From NCBI RefSeq assembly GCF_026914185.1, contig NC_070565.1, positions 4,216,001 through 4,280,000 of the forward strand: DNA of 64,000 nucleotides, read 5' to 3'. This document shows, one piece after another, positions 46,483 through 58,655 of the stretch. The position numbers were made by a program, and so were the translations under genes. This DNA comes from Puccinia triticina. Its lineage: Eukaryota > Basidiomycota > Pucciniomycetes > Pucciniales > Pucciniaceae. Under the pieces are notes generated by a model. That model had not been told where the DNA came from. It searched no databases and worked only from the letters and a program-made list of their open reading frames with translations. The first letter of the stretch is position 1. Every line of letters starts with the position of its first letter.

Positions 46483-49400
46483 GTAAGCCAGTCATCAAAG
46501 AGGCAACAACCTCTTGATGACCGGTTAGCAAGTCATTGAAGAGGCTACAAATTCTCTAACCGGTCATTGCAGGGGATAAAAACTCTCAATGAACGGTCAG
46601 ATGGTGTTGAAATAAAAGTGTGCCACCTGATAAGAAGCGATGCTCTGCCTCCTTTCTAGATAACTCCGGGTTTGTATGGTTACCAACTCTGGAATCCCGC
46701 AACATAAATACTCTTCAGCACTCCGCGTTGAGCCTGATACAATCTGTCTATGTTATGGCCTGGGTTGGGTCTCGTGAGGTGGAGAGGGAGGATCGTCTCT
46801 TCTGCGGGTGTCTAGCTGTAATAAGTAGATTGCTAGATGGGGAGAGTGTGATGCTCTCTCCCTGGCGTCTCTATGTAGTAGAGACGCGTGACATGTGGAT
46901 ACAACGTGTAACATGTCTTTGGGCCCCCGGCTAGTGCAAGGCGCGCTGCGCAGCTCATAACAGTCTAGTCTATGCAATGTTCAGCCTCTCTGATTGCACA
47001 CACAAAAAAATCCGCAAGTAAGAAGTTAGGTGGTAAAAAACTCTCTGTAGTGTGGCAATACGCAAAAGTCCCATAAAGATAGCAGTAACTACAATAATAC
47101 CGTAAAGTGAGTAGTATGTAGAATGCTAGAATGAAGAAGTGAGAGAAAATTCCCTATTCCTCCACTCCCTCCACCTGCATAACTACACTCCTAGCTGACG
47201 TCGCCCGCATCCTTCCTTTCCCGCACTTGCCAAAACTCCGCATGCATCACTTCCCAGCCTAGTACATCTCTGACACCTGTTCTCCCGCATCCTCTGACTA
47301 GCCTCCAACTTCAGTCTCTACCTGGCGCGTCCGCCCCAACATCATCTGCTTCTGCTGCCCCAGTTCACCTGGTGCCGGTCCACCCGGTCCGCACTATTCA
47401 GTCTGTCCAAAAGTCCCGCCAAAGGCCTACTCCAACCATTTGGCTAAGTCCGCGCGTCTGGAGTGTGGCTCAAACCCCGGCCCCGCAGCTTGCCCTGTTT
47501 GCCAACTTTCCACGTGCTTTTGTAAGCTGTACATTCAAGGTTTCCCTCAGCCTACATATGGGACGCATAAGCACACATGCTTATTGTCTGGTTTGGATAT
47601 GTAGACTGAGAATTTGCTCAGCCACCCCACTGCATTCCCACATGTGCTGCAGTGAGCAGACATTCTACACTGCTCACCTATATAAATCACCACACCGGTA
47701 ATTGAAGAGGCTACAATCTCTCAATGACTGGTAAACCGGTCATCAAAGAGGATACAAACGCTCAAGCCTAGCAAGCCCAGGTACCTCCCCCTCTGCACCC
47801 GGGTGCGGGTGTGAGAAATTTGTGAAAAAAAAGGGGGTACCCGGGTGCCATATGCCATCTCTACTACTCATGACTCACAGTGGAATTGATTTGTAATGTC
47901 AAATTTACAAAAGGACCAATCCCAAAGGTGCATGGCACAGAGCAGTCCCCTTGATTACTGGTCCTGGTTGCTGAGGAGTTTGTACTCTAACAACAACCAG
48001 TTGTGCCAGTTGACCAGCTAACAAAAACCAGTTGTGCCAGTTCACAAGAGGAGTGTGTAGTAGTGTACTCTTATCAATGTCCAAGGAAAAATCATCAAGA
48101 TTGATGTGTACTCACACTGGCATCAAGATGCATCAAGAGGTCATCAAGAAGCCATTGATAGGAGTTATCAACATTCATGGAGGGGCCTACCAGCCTGGGT
48201 GGTTACCCTTGTTTTTTTTCTCCTGAATCTCAACACCCACACCCGTACCCAGCACCCATTGGCGGGTAGGGGTACCTGTGAGAGTAAACTGGTACCCGCT
48301 AGAAGGTGTGGCCAAGTGCCATATCTACTCTAATTTTATCATAGCTGATGCAATGACCAGTATCTCATCAGACAGCATACCAAGAAGCTTGCTGTCACAT
48401 TCAGATCATTCATTGAAACAGCTTCAAAATAGATTTATTGATATGTTTGGTTGATCAGCAAGAGTTTGTTTGGGATGTATATTCTCCAAGTCAAATCTCA
48501 AATCCTGGAGTACACATGTGAGGTGATATACATTTTTTTTGAGATAAAATGTGCTTATTACCAATCTAATACCAACGGTCAAACAGATACTATAAAATAC
48601 AGTATCTTCAGATACTTGTGTATTGTATCTGTTGAAAAATAAAAAATTGTAAATACAAATGTATTGTATCTGCCTGAAATACCATAGTATTGTATCAATC
48701 CCACTTTCTTAAATCCACAGAATCCTAGAATTCTGGATCTAAGTTTTGGGGTGTTTTATTTACAGAATTACAACAAAAAATAGCTTGAGCACACAACAAT
48801 TGAACACAAGCACCAGTTGGAATCCCCAAAGACCCAAAGGCCCTATGGATGACCCTCCAGCTGTGCCGCAGCAACGAGCAAAAAAGGGCCGGTTGTTAGA
48901 GTAGTCCAGGAAGGGCCTAATCAAGCAATTAGGGGGCTCCCAGGGAGGGGGTAGGACGAAACCGTATCCCCTGGGGCAAACAGCTTCATCAACTCTTCCC
49001 CTTTAAATACCCACCAACAAGCGGAACTCATTTCTGGCCGGTTGTTGCTCATTTTCCTTTGCCAGGTCACTGTCACCATTGCCCCGCCTTGTCACCCCGC
49101 ACACCAACTTTCCCTTTGTTCAGCCACCCAGCATGTCCTCCACAACCACCACTTGCAGCCCTGTTTTGCCACATGCGCCCTCAATCAGACCATTCCAGCT
49201 CACCCGGGTCCACTCTATTTAGCCTACGACCTTTGTCTCCTCATCTCGACTGATCCAGATGCCACGCGCAAGGTTTTGCCATCACTACCGTTGCCTCAAC
49301 AAACAACCACCACCCCGGCGTTACTCGGCTCGCCCTCGGGCCTTGACAGACGCTTTGGCTTGCTATTGGGACTTCCGCATCGGTCAACAGTCCCGATTAC

Positions 49401-50448
49401 AAAAGAAATCGTCCCCAAAGTAGTATCGGACTAGAGCTTAAATATGCTGGGCGCCCTGCCACAACTCACGCAATCCACCGGCTTATTGCCCCCGTTCAGC
49501 CCAGGTGGTTTACAGGCCCAAAAGCATATAGCTGCTGAAGACTTTGAAAATCTCCCCACCAATGTGATCCCTTTGAGTTGCTTTGACCAGCGGCCAATCA
49601 GGCCCAATGGCTACGTTTGGAGCCAAATGTGACTTGGATGCCAATCTATCTTTTCAAACTGGTCAACATCTTCAGGGATCATCAACGGGTGGCAAAGCTG
49701 GATTCCATCACTCATTTGGGCCCGGTTGGTCGCTCGGAACCCTTGTTGAATGGCGGGAGTCAGACTGGTGAGCTAACTGTACATGGTCCTTTTTTGATAC
49801 CTTGTTAAACTGAACTTGCAATGATAATCTACCTACTCCGTCGCTTGCAGGTACCGAAACTGTGGTGCTCGGGGGCAGGCCTGCGATGGCACCCACGCCA
49901 ATTGTTGGCGCGGCGTCGAATGAATTAAGCGAGCTGGCTGCTGGGGGTAGCGGCGCTAACGGCACACGGACTATCACTGCATCGTCGTCGAAATCTGAGA
50001 AGCCTGCCTCGTCCTCTGCTGCATCAAAACTTCACCGCACGTTCAACCAGCATTGTAATTAGGTCAAGGAAATCGACCTCGTCGTCCGCTTTGAGATCTT
50101 AATCGTTAAAATGACCTTGCTCCCAGGCATCTCAGGCTTGCAGTTTTGCAGAATTTTGGGTAACGCTGGGCAGTACCAAACTTTTGGTGATTTGTCTCTC
50201 TCTGACCCCCCTTCTTTCCTTCTTTAGCGTTCATGTAATTGAGGCTTGATTGAACTTTTTGGGATTGGGATTTGATCGGTCTACCTAGCTCGTCGGATTC
50301 TAAAGGAACTCAACTTTGATTGATCTTTTATTTTTTGCGGAGGATGTACTTCTTGGGTGCACCTTAGGGGCCACAGATCCAGCCCAGTCCCAGGGACCAA
50401 AAAGTTAATTTTTGGATGGCTTTCGATCTCTCTGCAGGGGCATTATTC
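46483..50448. other. Repeat-rich region without a confident gene
   Basis: About 46483-46610 and 47690-47770 carry TCAATGACCGGT / TCATCAAAGAGGATAC repeat units. About 47780-47875 and 48235-48325 are hAT-end fragments with GGTACCCGGGTGCC and GCCATCTCTAC. Near 48895, TGTTAGAGTAGTCC followed by a TTTAAATACCC box could be part of a long terminal repeat. About 49042-50060 has several partly overlapping ORFs (for example 49862-50062) that could be pieces of a retroelement gag, but I recognise no motif. Confidence 0.4.
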
Positions 50449-50624
50449 GGTGCACCTGTGTCCACTAAATTTTCCGGCTTTAAGCCGAAGAAGAAACCGG
50501 CAACATCTTCGGCTTGAAACCGTATGCTCAGCTGAGCTGTGTGAGCTCATGTGAAAACCAGCTCACCCAGCTCAAATTCAGCTCACATTTGCAGGGCTCA
50601 ATCAGCACACCCTGCATGGAATTT

Positions 50625-51990
50625 TCCAGCTCATGTGGCAGGGCAATTTCCAGCTCACCCAGCTCATTTGGCAGGGCAATTTCCAGCTCAGCCAGCTCAT
50701 TTGGCAGGGCAATTTCCAGCTCAGCCAGCTCATTTGGCAGGGCAATTTCCAGCTCACCCAGCTCATTTGGCAGGGCAATTTCCAGCTCACCCAGCTCATT
50801 TGGCAGGGCAATTTCCAGCTCACCCAGCTCATTCCACAGGGAAATTTCCAGCTCACCCAGCTCATTCCACAGGGAAATTTCCAGCTCACCCAGCTCATTC
50901 AGCAGGGAAAATTCCAGCTCACCCAGCTCATCTGGACAGGCAATTTCCAGCTCACCCAGCTCATTTGGAAGGGCAATTTCCAGCTCACCCAGCTCATCTG
51001 GCAGGGCAATTTCCAGCTCACCCAGCTCATTCCGCAGGGAAATTTCCAGCTCACCCAGCTCATTTGGCAGGGCAATTTCCAGCTCACCCAGCACATTCCG
51101 CAGGGAAATTTCCAGCTCACTCAGCTCATCCGGCAGGGCAATTTCCGGCTCACCCAGCTCATTTGGCAGGGCAATTTCCAGCTCACCCAGCTCATTCCGC
51201 AGGGCAATTTCCAGCTCACCCAGCTCATCTGGCAGGAAAAGTTCCAGCTCACCCAGCTCATTCCGCAGGGAAATTTCCAGCTCACCCAGCTCATTCCGCA
51301 GGGAAATCTCCAGCTCACCCAGCTCATTCCGCAGGGCAATTTCCAGCTCACCCAGCTCATCTGGCAGGAAAAGTTCCAGCTCACCCAGCTCATTCCGCAG
51401 GGAAATTTCCAGCTCACCCAGCTCATTCCGCAGGGAAATCTCCAGCTCACCCAGCTCATTCCGCAGGGAAATTTCCAGCTCACCCAGCTCATTTGGCAGG
51501 GCAATTTCCAGCTCACCCATCTCATTCCGCGGGGAAATTTCCAGCTCACCCAGCTCATTCTGCTGGGAAAGTTCCAGCTCACCCAGCTCATTTGGCAGGG
51601 CAATTTCCAGCTCACCCATCTCATACCGCAGGGAAATTTCCAGCTCACTCAGCTCATCCGGCAGGGCAATTTCCGGCTCACCCAGCTCATTTGGCAGGGC
51701 AATTTCCAGCTCACCCAGCTCATTCCGCAGGGAAATTTCCAGCTCACTCAGCTCATTCCGCAGGGAAATTTCCAGCTCACCCAGCTCATTCTGCAGGGAA
51801 ATTTCCAGCTCAGCTCATTTGGCAGGGCAATTTCCAGCTCACCCAGCTCATCTGGCAGGGAAAGTTCCAGCTCACCCAGCTCATTTGGCAGGGCAATTTC
51901 CAGCTCACCCATCTCATTCCGCAGGGAAATTTCCAGCTCACCCAGCTCATTCCGCAGGGAAATTTCCAGCTCACCCAGCTCATCTGGCAT
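50625..51990 (+). repeat. 33-bp minisatellite array A (about 41 units)
   Basis: The unit reads CAGCTCA(T)TTGGCAGGGCAA then TTTCCAGCTCACC. Variants in the middle (TTCCGCAGGGAAA, TCTGGCAGGAAAA, TTTGGCAGGGCAA) alternate along the array. Because 33 is a multiple of three and stops are rare, several frames on both strands stay open for hundreds of codons (for example HPAHLAGQFPA repeats on plus and GELEIALPNEL on minus). These ORFs are by-products of the repeat and are not listed as genes. One unit near 51810 is shortened. Confidence 0.98.
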
Positions 51991-52337
51991 TGGTCTTTGG
52001 ATGCCAATTTTTTGGGGATGTGGTGAGGGATGAACCACAAAATGGATGAGGAGAAAGGTAAGAGCAAGGCCTTTCTCATTGTATTTTCCATGGCACAATA
52101 GCTATTGCAGAATTAGATTTTTTTTTCTCTGCCAAATGTGAAAAACTGGTCACCCCAAAAAAGTCTGCTGTTTCCAAGTCCCCCCTTTGGAGGCAGGGGC
52201 ACCGCAGCCCGGAGGGACTTTTTTAAGTTTGCTGCATCAAGCTCCAGCTCTCTGTAACCTACAGCTGACGCATCCAAACCCAGTACACAACCTAATTTTT
52301 GAACGGCCAAGCCAGTACCCTCTCACCAAACCCCACA

Positions 52338-54039
52338 ATGGCAGCAACTCGATCAGCAAGATCCGCCAAAACCAGCAGCAAATCCAAGAAAAAAAGTTCA
52401 ACTTCAACCCAGGCTGCAACCAATCCAAAGAAGGGCGGGGTAGGAGGAAAAGCTAACTCTTCTAAAAAGAATCCTAGAATTTGTACTAGGAAGAACTTGC
52501 AATTGGATACAGATGACGAGTACAACTCAAGCAACAATCAAGAAGAAACGGTACGCACTGGAAAGTCCAAACCGGGCCCGAACGATCCGCCCCAAACCGA
52601 AAGAAATCAATCTCCTCCGCACCACAATAACTTGGTCGGTTTAACCCTTGAAAACTTTGGTAGCCAATTGGACAGTTGGTCTATACAACAACTTCGCCAA
52701 GCCTCTCAGCAAAACAAAGATATCCACTCTAATTGGATTCCACCCGAAGTTCAAGACGCACTTACATTGCTTAAACAAAATTATATAAAAAGCAAGCTCA
52801 TGCTTGCATTGATTGGACATGTTAGTGAAGCAACTGTGAATAAATCGCTGTAAGTCCGCTCATTTTTTGCACAAGTGCATTACATATTTAAATCCTTCTG
52901 CCCTATAGTGGCAAAAATAAACCCCCAAGGCGAAAATGCTCCTGGAATCGCTTCTTGGCCTTCAGCTTGGAGAGTGCAAAAACTCCTGGTAAGTTTCCTC
53001 CCACCCTCACCCAGCCTCACAAACCTAGCAATCATGTTTAATACTAATTCCCTATCTCCCATTAGTCCCCCCAAGGGGATGCCCAGTTGGGTGGGATGAA
53101 AGAAACACCCACCTCGGGAATGTGTGGTCGGGCCTTTCTAAGGATGAAAAATCAGTTTTTAGCGCGGCGGTCTTTCAATACTTCTCAAAAATACCATGCC
53201 AGGTTGAAGAAGACGATGACAACGATGAGGAAGAAATGGAGCTTACCCCATACGAGATTGAACTCTACGAGCCCCTCTACAGAGCTTTGGTAAACCAGGA
53301 GAAAGTTGATTTGATAATTTTGAAGGGATCCAATTCCGGTATCAACAATGCTGAAGCATTCAAACAGGCGGAGAAGCGAATGCAAAATTTAAACAAAGAA
53401 GTCAGTATCAATCAGAAACTTTTATCATCTTTTTGTAAGCTTGAACTAACAGATTTAACATTACTAGCTATTTAATGCTTCCAATTTATACAATACGACC
53501 TATTACCTCCTCACAGCAACCAGAAAAACCGGTGCAAACAGTTTTTGTCGAGAGTGGTCAAACAATGCAGCTTGGCTCACTCTTGCTGAGAAAAAGTGGA
53601 AAGCTAAGGAGCAATTTGAGGCGTATAGTCATGGACAAGATATTCAAGATGCGGTGGAGGAGGCAAATGGAGTTTGCATGGCAAAGAAGAAAAAACCGGC
53701 TGACAAGATGAAGACTGACCTTCGAGCAGCTCTGAACAAAACCCTTGGTGAGCTTTTAAGCAAGAAAAACTTCTAAAAACTATTCATCAGTTGATGGTTT
53801 GTTTCTTAGCAACTGCCCTTGGTGTTTCGGTGGAAGGTTGCATATTTCCAAAACAAAAAGATCCGGTTTCTATCTTACGCAAAAAACATCCACACTTGAG
53901 GATAGTCCTCTCCGAAGGTTCTCAGCTAAAGGCTGAAGAATTAATGGCTGGTTTTGATGGCCTCCAATTCCCCAAAAGAAAACAATGGCTTGCCGACATC
54001 AAAAGCGGAGCATTCCAGATTCTACCCATTGAGAATTAG
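52338..54039 (+). CDS. HMG-box-like protein inside the inverted-array element
   Basis: Five exons join in frame: 52338-52849, 52909-52988, 53066-53434, 53517-53747 and 53810-54039, giving 473 aa and TAG. The N-terminus (about 70 residues) is very rich in Ser, Lys, Thr and Ala and looks like a nuclear, disordered tail. A segment at about 183-245 (CSWNRFLAFSLESAKTP, then NVWSGLSKDEKSVFSAAVFQYF) has the spacing of an HMG box: aromatic N-terminal strand, central W, L-x-x-x-E-K, F. An acidic run (EEDDDNDEEEM) follows. A second possible HMG-like segment is NSFCREWSNNAAWLTLAEKKWKAKEQFEAY, given in two parts at about 331-360. From memory such proteins are multicopy in rust genomes; I cannot name a function. 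No transposase catalytic motif is seen. The uninterrupted frame contrasts with the decayed elements nearby. Confidence 0.7.
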
Positions 54040-55247
54040 ACGTTGTAACCATTCTTTTGCTCAAATCACATGTTTTTGAGAAAACAATTATTTCCTCCTC
54101 TGGACTGGATATCACATTTGATTTTTTGAATGCACCTATATCATCCTCTCAAAATAAAACCATTCTTCTACTCTTTTATCCCCACTTGACTCTTGTCCCA
54201 ATCAAAAGAAACAGTTTGTCAATCCGGATACAGTTTGTCAATCCGGATACAGTTTGTCAATCCCAATACAGTTTTTCAATCCAAATCTCACATTTAATTG
54301 TTGGGGAGCCATGATATCTAAGCTGATCTGATACTGATTCACTATGCTTTTTGTTATCTGATTTCATGGAGTTGGAGGAAGATGGGGATTACGAGGAGGG
54401 GGAGATTTTACAGCAGGAAGAATTACAGCCCCCTTTCGGAATGGACGGCGCAATTGATGGCGGAATGGATGGCTTGGGAGAAAATGAAATGGACCTGGTG
54501 TAAAAGCCATCTACTTTTGTTGCAGTTCCATCACTATCTTTGCAAATCCAAAATCCAAATCCCAATGGGGTCGGTCCCAATTGATGCAGCCCTGAATAAA
54601 AACAAGCCCACCTGGGAAAAGCAGGAATGCAAGCGCCCCGACTTATACGCCTGGTTTGCATGGGTCCCACAACATGATGGCGGGTTGACTTATACGCCTC
54701 ACCCCCCACCATGCAGCGCATTTGCCCAGGGTTATGATCATTAGTTGGGCGCTTGGGTGGGAAGAATTTAAAGCGGTCGGCTGAGGTGTATTGGAATGTA
54801 AAAGGGTGAGCTGCCATTAGCAGTGTTGGCTTACCAAATTGAAATTACCCCCGATCGTGCCTTTTAGTTTTCTTCCAGTTCGGTCCCTTAACTTGGCTTT
54901 CTTTCCGATTCCTGCTGGAAATGGGGAACTGGTGGCAGTAGACAAGTGTGGACCAGAGCATGTTACCGCCATCCTGAATGAAGTGAAAATTGACAGCGGT
55001 GCTGGGCTGTGACGGATCTTCGGCCTTATCAACTGCGCGCTCAGAGTCCCCTGGACAGGGTGTTTCAAAGAGGCAACGGAAGATCAGTTTCAGATCAAGA
55101 CAAAGGAGTAGGAAATGATTGCAGTGAGGGGACCCACAGGTTGATTTGCCCTTGCAATCGCAGTTCTTCTCGGGCACTAAACCGCCGGACATCCGGTTGA
55201 ACTTTGCCGTCCGCTCCCGGCTTTTATCTGCCTTGCCCTTGACCTTC

Positions 55248-55565
55248 GAACAACGTGCATGGGCCTGGACCACGTTATTTGAATGGTGGAATTGTTCAGA
55301 TCACCCTGGGCCTCGACCGAGTTATTTGAATGGCGCGGTTGATTGCGTCCGTCCCGCTCGCCGGCCTCAACCTAGTTATTTGAATCCATCGGGTCCGAGG
55401 CTTGTTGAACGACGTGCATGGGCCTGGACCACATTATTTGAATGGTGGAATTGTTCAGATCGTCCTGAGCCCCGACCGAGTTATTTGAACGGCGCCATCG
55501 ATTCGCTCCGTCCCGCTTGCCGGCCCCAACGTGGTTTTTTGAATCCATCGGGTCGGAGCTTGCGG
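55248..55565 (+). repeat. 159-bp tandem duplication
   Basis: Two units begin GAACAACGTGCATGGGCC (55248) and GAACGACGTGCATGGGCC (55407). Both contain three internal copies of GTTATTTGAA-type words spaced about 50 bp apart, suggesting the 159-bp unit itself grew from a shorter repeat. Confidence 0.9.
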
Positions 55566-56519
55566 GTCTCTGTCCTCGGGGTGGAGGGCAATCGGTGGAC
55601 CCGGCCCTCCGACTGGCCCAGCCCCGGATTGACCCACTTTTCTTTGCAAGCCCCCTGTAGACTCCAGCTTAACACCCAAGGCCCAGCAGGCTGTCCGGAT
55701 TTTAACCCGCATCAACCCAGCTCAACTTCCCTCCCCACACCTACACTCCAAAGCTTGCACCTAAACTCCAAGACCACCCAAATATATTAAAAAGGCTGAT
55801 TGGCCTTGGGTGTTTCAGTCTTCAGGATCTGTTATGGACTGCAAGGAATTTCACAAGGCTTCAGTCCTTTTGTGTAGCCAAGCAAAACACAGCTACTCTA
55901 GATCCAGAGTAGCAATAAAAATAGCCAAAAAAGACTGCTTAGAACAAGTAGGAAAGCACCGGCACAGCTAATGCAAATTTTAACTGGGTATAGCAAAGCA
56001 GAGTTTTTTCTTATTTTACTTTAGCATAGCAGCGGAATTGGTGTTTGGAACTTTTCAGGCCAGAAGTGGGGCAAATGGGGATGCTTTTGTGCCAAAATGT
56101 TGCAGGAGAGTGGGCATTTCTGTGTAAAAAGCTATAAATGCTAACAAATCATCAATCCTCATTTGCTTGATGATGAGGTTTCAAATTTCAACAATGCTAT
56201 AGTGGCTGCACAGAATTACTAAACTATTGTTTTTCGGCTACTGTAGCTGCAACCTAGCCCAAATACACTGCTTGATGCTGAGAATAGCTGGCTGTTTTTG
56301 TGTGTTTTTTGCACTTCATAAAAGTAGCAAAAGGTGTAGCCCCCAGCCTGCTACTAAAGGCCCAGCAAAGTGGGGTCAAAATCACTACACTTTTGCTGTG
56401 GTTTCTGGCAGCCCATGTGTAACAAAAAATTTATAAGGTTGGTGGACAATTTCCTACTAACCTCCAGGAAGTCATTCTACAATGGCAGTGTATTGCTAAT
56501 ATTTTGGTAGCACAAAATA

Positions 56520-56718
56520 GGGGGGTTCCCAATTGAAATTTACAAAACTTTAGGACCCATTTTAAGGTGTTTATGAACATATTTTTATAAAATTGATAAA
56601 CTGCACTGGGGGATCAGTAACACCTGCTGTTGTGCATTTCTCCAAAATTTTGAAATTTTGTTCAGAAAGGCCTTAAATTTGGCTCCAAAGTTTAGTAAAA
56701 TTCAATTGTGAACCCCCC
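56520..56718. mobile_element. 199-bp MITE with TA flanks
   Basis: Ends GGGGGGTTCCCAATTGAA and TTCAATTGTGAACCCCCC are inverted and flanked by TA on both sides, consistent with a Tc1/mariner-type target. The interior matches the element at 14220-14620, which lacks the perfect ends and carries a nested insertion. Confidence 0.8.
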
Positions 56719-57639
56719 TAATATATGCATCATGGAAAGATTCCTGAAGATTTTGGGCTTTTTGGGTGAGTAACAAAAAAAAGATATACAGTTGGCAGTC
56801 ATTTTCCTACTAAGCCCTACGCGCACCCCTTATAAGTCATTCTATAATGACACACACTTGCTTATAATTTAATAGAATAAACTAGAGGCCAAGGTGGCTT
56901 CGCCGCTGCAAATCCCAGGCTCAGTTGCTACACTCAATTTCAAAACACTCAATTGCAAAACTGACACAACACAACAAAATATTGGACCAATTATTGGTAC
57001 TGTATTGATTTGCCAATATACAAGAACTTGAAATGGGTGTACTTTATCCAATAGCAAGACAATACACCTGGATTTTATTTCCTAGTTGAACACACAAATA
57101 TCTGGAATCTTTTATTGTATCACCCCTGGGCCTCTGCACTACATTATCCTACAGGGGCAAGTGATAGCATAGCTACCTGTGAGTCTGTAGTGTTAGAGCT
57201 TCTAAGCTGCTTTGTGGTACTCTCAAGCACCTTGAGTGATGAAAAACCACTGAATAACTCTACAGAAAAGCTGAGAGGGAGCTATTGTTATTCTTTGGCC
57301 TGTGCATGTAGGGCTAGCACAGATCAAGCAGAAATTTGCTACACTACAAAGTCAGATCAGAATTTTGCTACTTTAGGACACACTAATGCCATTGGCGTAG
57401 CTTTCCCAATCTTGGTTTTATTAACAGTTCAAATCTAGTGATGGTGATTGCTGCTGGTTTTTGTATGTACTGGAGTGCTGTCTGTTGGTTTTGGAAATAC
57501 TCCCCTGAAGACTGGATTGTTCTGGTCATCTAGAGGAGTGTACCTCAATGGCCAGATTGTTCTGGTCATCAAGAGGAGTGTACTCCCCTCAAAGACTGGA
57601 TTCTCAACAGCCAGATTGTCTGGATTGTTCCGAGTCCAA

Positions 57640-58490
57640 ATGAGCTGGGTGAGCTGGAAATTTCCCTGCGGAATGGGATGGGTGAGCTGGAAATTTCCCT
57701 GCAGAATGAGCTGGGTGAGCTGGAAATTTCCCTGCGGAATGAGCTGGGTGAGCTGGAAATTTCCCTGCCAGATGAGCTGGGTGAGCTGGAAATTCCCCTG
57801 CCAAATGAGCTGGGTGAGCTGGAAATTTCCCTGCGGAATGAGCTGGGTGAGCTGGAAATTTCCCTGCGGAATGAGCTGGGTGAGCTGGAAATTGCCCTGC
57901 CAAATGAGCTGGGTGAGCTGGAAATTGCCCTGCCAAATGAGCTGGGTGAGCTGGAAATTTCCCTGCGGAATGAGCTGGGTGAGCTGGAAATTGCCCTGCC
58001 AAATGAGCTGGGTGAGCTGGAAACTGCCCTGCCAAATGAGCTGGGTGAGCCGGAAATTTCCCAGCAAAATGAGCTGGGTGAGCTGGAAATTTCCCTGCCA
58101 AATGAGCTGGGTGAGCTGGAAATTGCCCTGCGGAATGAGCTGGGTGAGCTGGAAATTGCCCTGCCAAATGAGCTGGGTGAGCTGGAAATTCCCCTGCCAA
58201 ATGAGCTGGGTGAGCTGGAAATTGCCCTGCGGAATGAGCTGGGTGAGCTGGAAATTTCCCAGCAGAATGAGCTGAGTGAGCTGGAAATTTCCCTGCATAA
58301 TGAGCTGGGTGAGCTGGAAATTTCCCTGTGGAATGAGCTGGGTGAGCTGGAAATTTCCCTGCCAAATGAGCTGGGTGAGCTGGAAATTGCCCTGCCAAAT
58401 GAGCTGGCTGAGCTGGAAATTGCCCTGCCAAGTGAGCTGGGTGAGCTGGAAATTGTGATGCCAAATGAGCTGGGTGAGCTGAAAATTTCC
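57640..58490 (-). repeat. 33-bp minisatellite array B (about 26 units), inverted
   Basis: Same unit as array A but reverse-complemented on the plus strand (GAGCTGGGTGAGCTGGAAAT, then TGCCCTGCCAAAT). The same three central variants occur. Long open frames on both strands (for example plus 57678-58550) again reflect a repeat length divisible by three. Confidence 0.98.
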
Positions 58491-58655
58491 ATGCAGGGTG
58501 TGCTGATGAAGCCATGCAAATGTGAGCTGGATGAGCTGGTTTTCACATGAGCTCACACAGCTCTGCATGCCATACGGTTTCAAGCCAAAGATGTTGCCGG
58601 TTGTTTCTTCGGCTTAAAGCCGAAAAATCCAGTGGAAAAAACTCATTCGGTGTCC

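Larger units (their letters stand above)
54040..57600. other. Interior of the inverted-array element, no further gene
   Basis: Short tandem ACAGTTTGTCAATCCGGAT units (19 bp, about 3.5 copies) lie at 54211-54285. A 159-bp tandem duplication is at about 55248-55565. A MITE lies at 56520-56718. Otherwise there are short unsupported ORFs. Confidence 0.5.
50449..58655. mobile_element. Candidate Foldback-like element with modular inverted ends
   Basis: Both ends consist of a related outer arm of about 180 bp followed inward by an array of the same 33-bp unit, in inverted orientation. Shared arm landmarks, read inward from each end: CCACT, CGGCTTTAAGCCGAAGAA, ACCGGCAACATCTT, GGCTTGAAACCGTATG, GAGCTGTGTGAGCTCATGTG, CAGCACACCCTGCATGGAA. 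The extreme ends GGTGCACC (50449) and GGTGTCC (58655) are each flanked by TATTC (50444-50448; 58656-58660), a possible 5-bp target duplication. The interior carries the intact gene at 52338-54039, a small MITE, and tandem repeats. That the two halves are one element, rather than two separate insertions, is inference. Confidence 0.6.

Noticed and set aside
48895..50060. Possible LTR retrotransposon 5' part
   Set aside because: A TGTTAGAGTAGTCC start and a TTTAAATACCC box are suggestive, but no second LTR, primer-binding site or protease/RT motif could be found.
50514..52049. Long ORFs of 466-511 codons on plus and 363 on minus
   Set aside because: They are products of a stop-poor 33-bp repeat and occur in several frames on both strands at once.
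57435..58583. Matching long ORFs over array B
   Set aside because: Same reason: minisatellite with period divisible by three.
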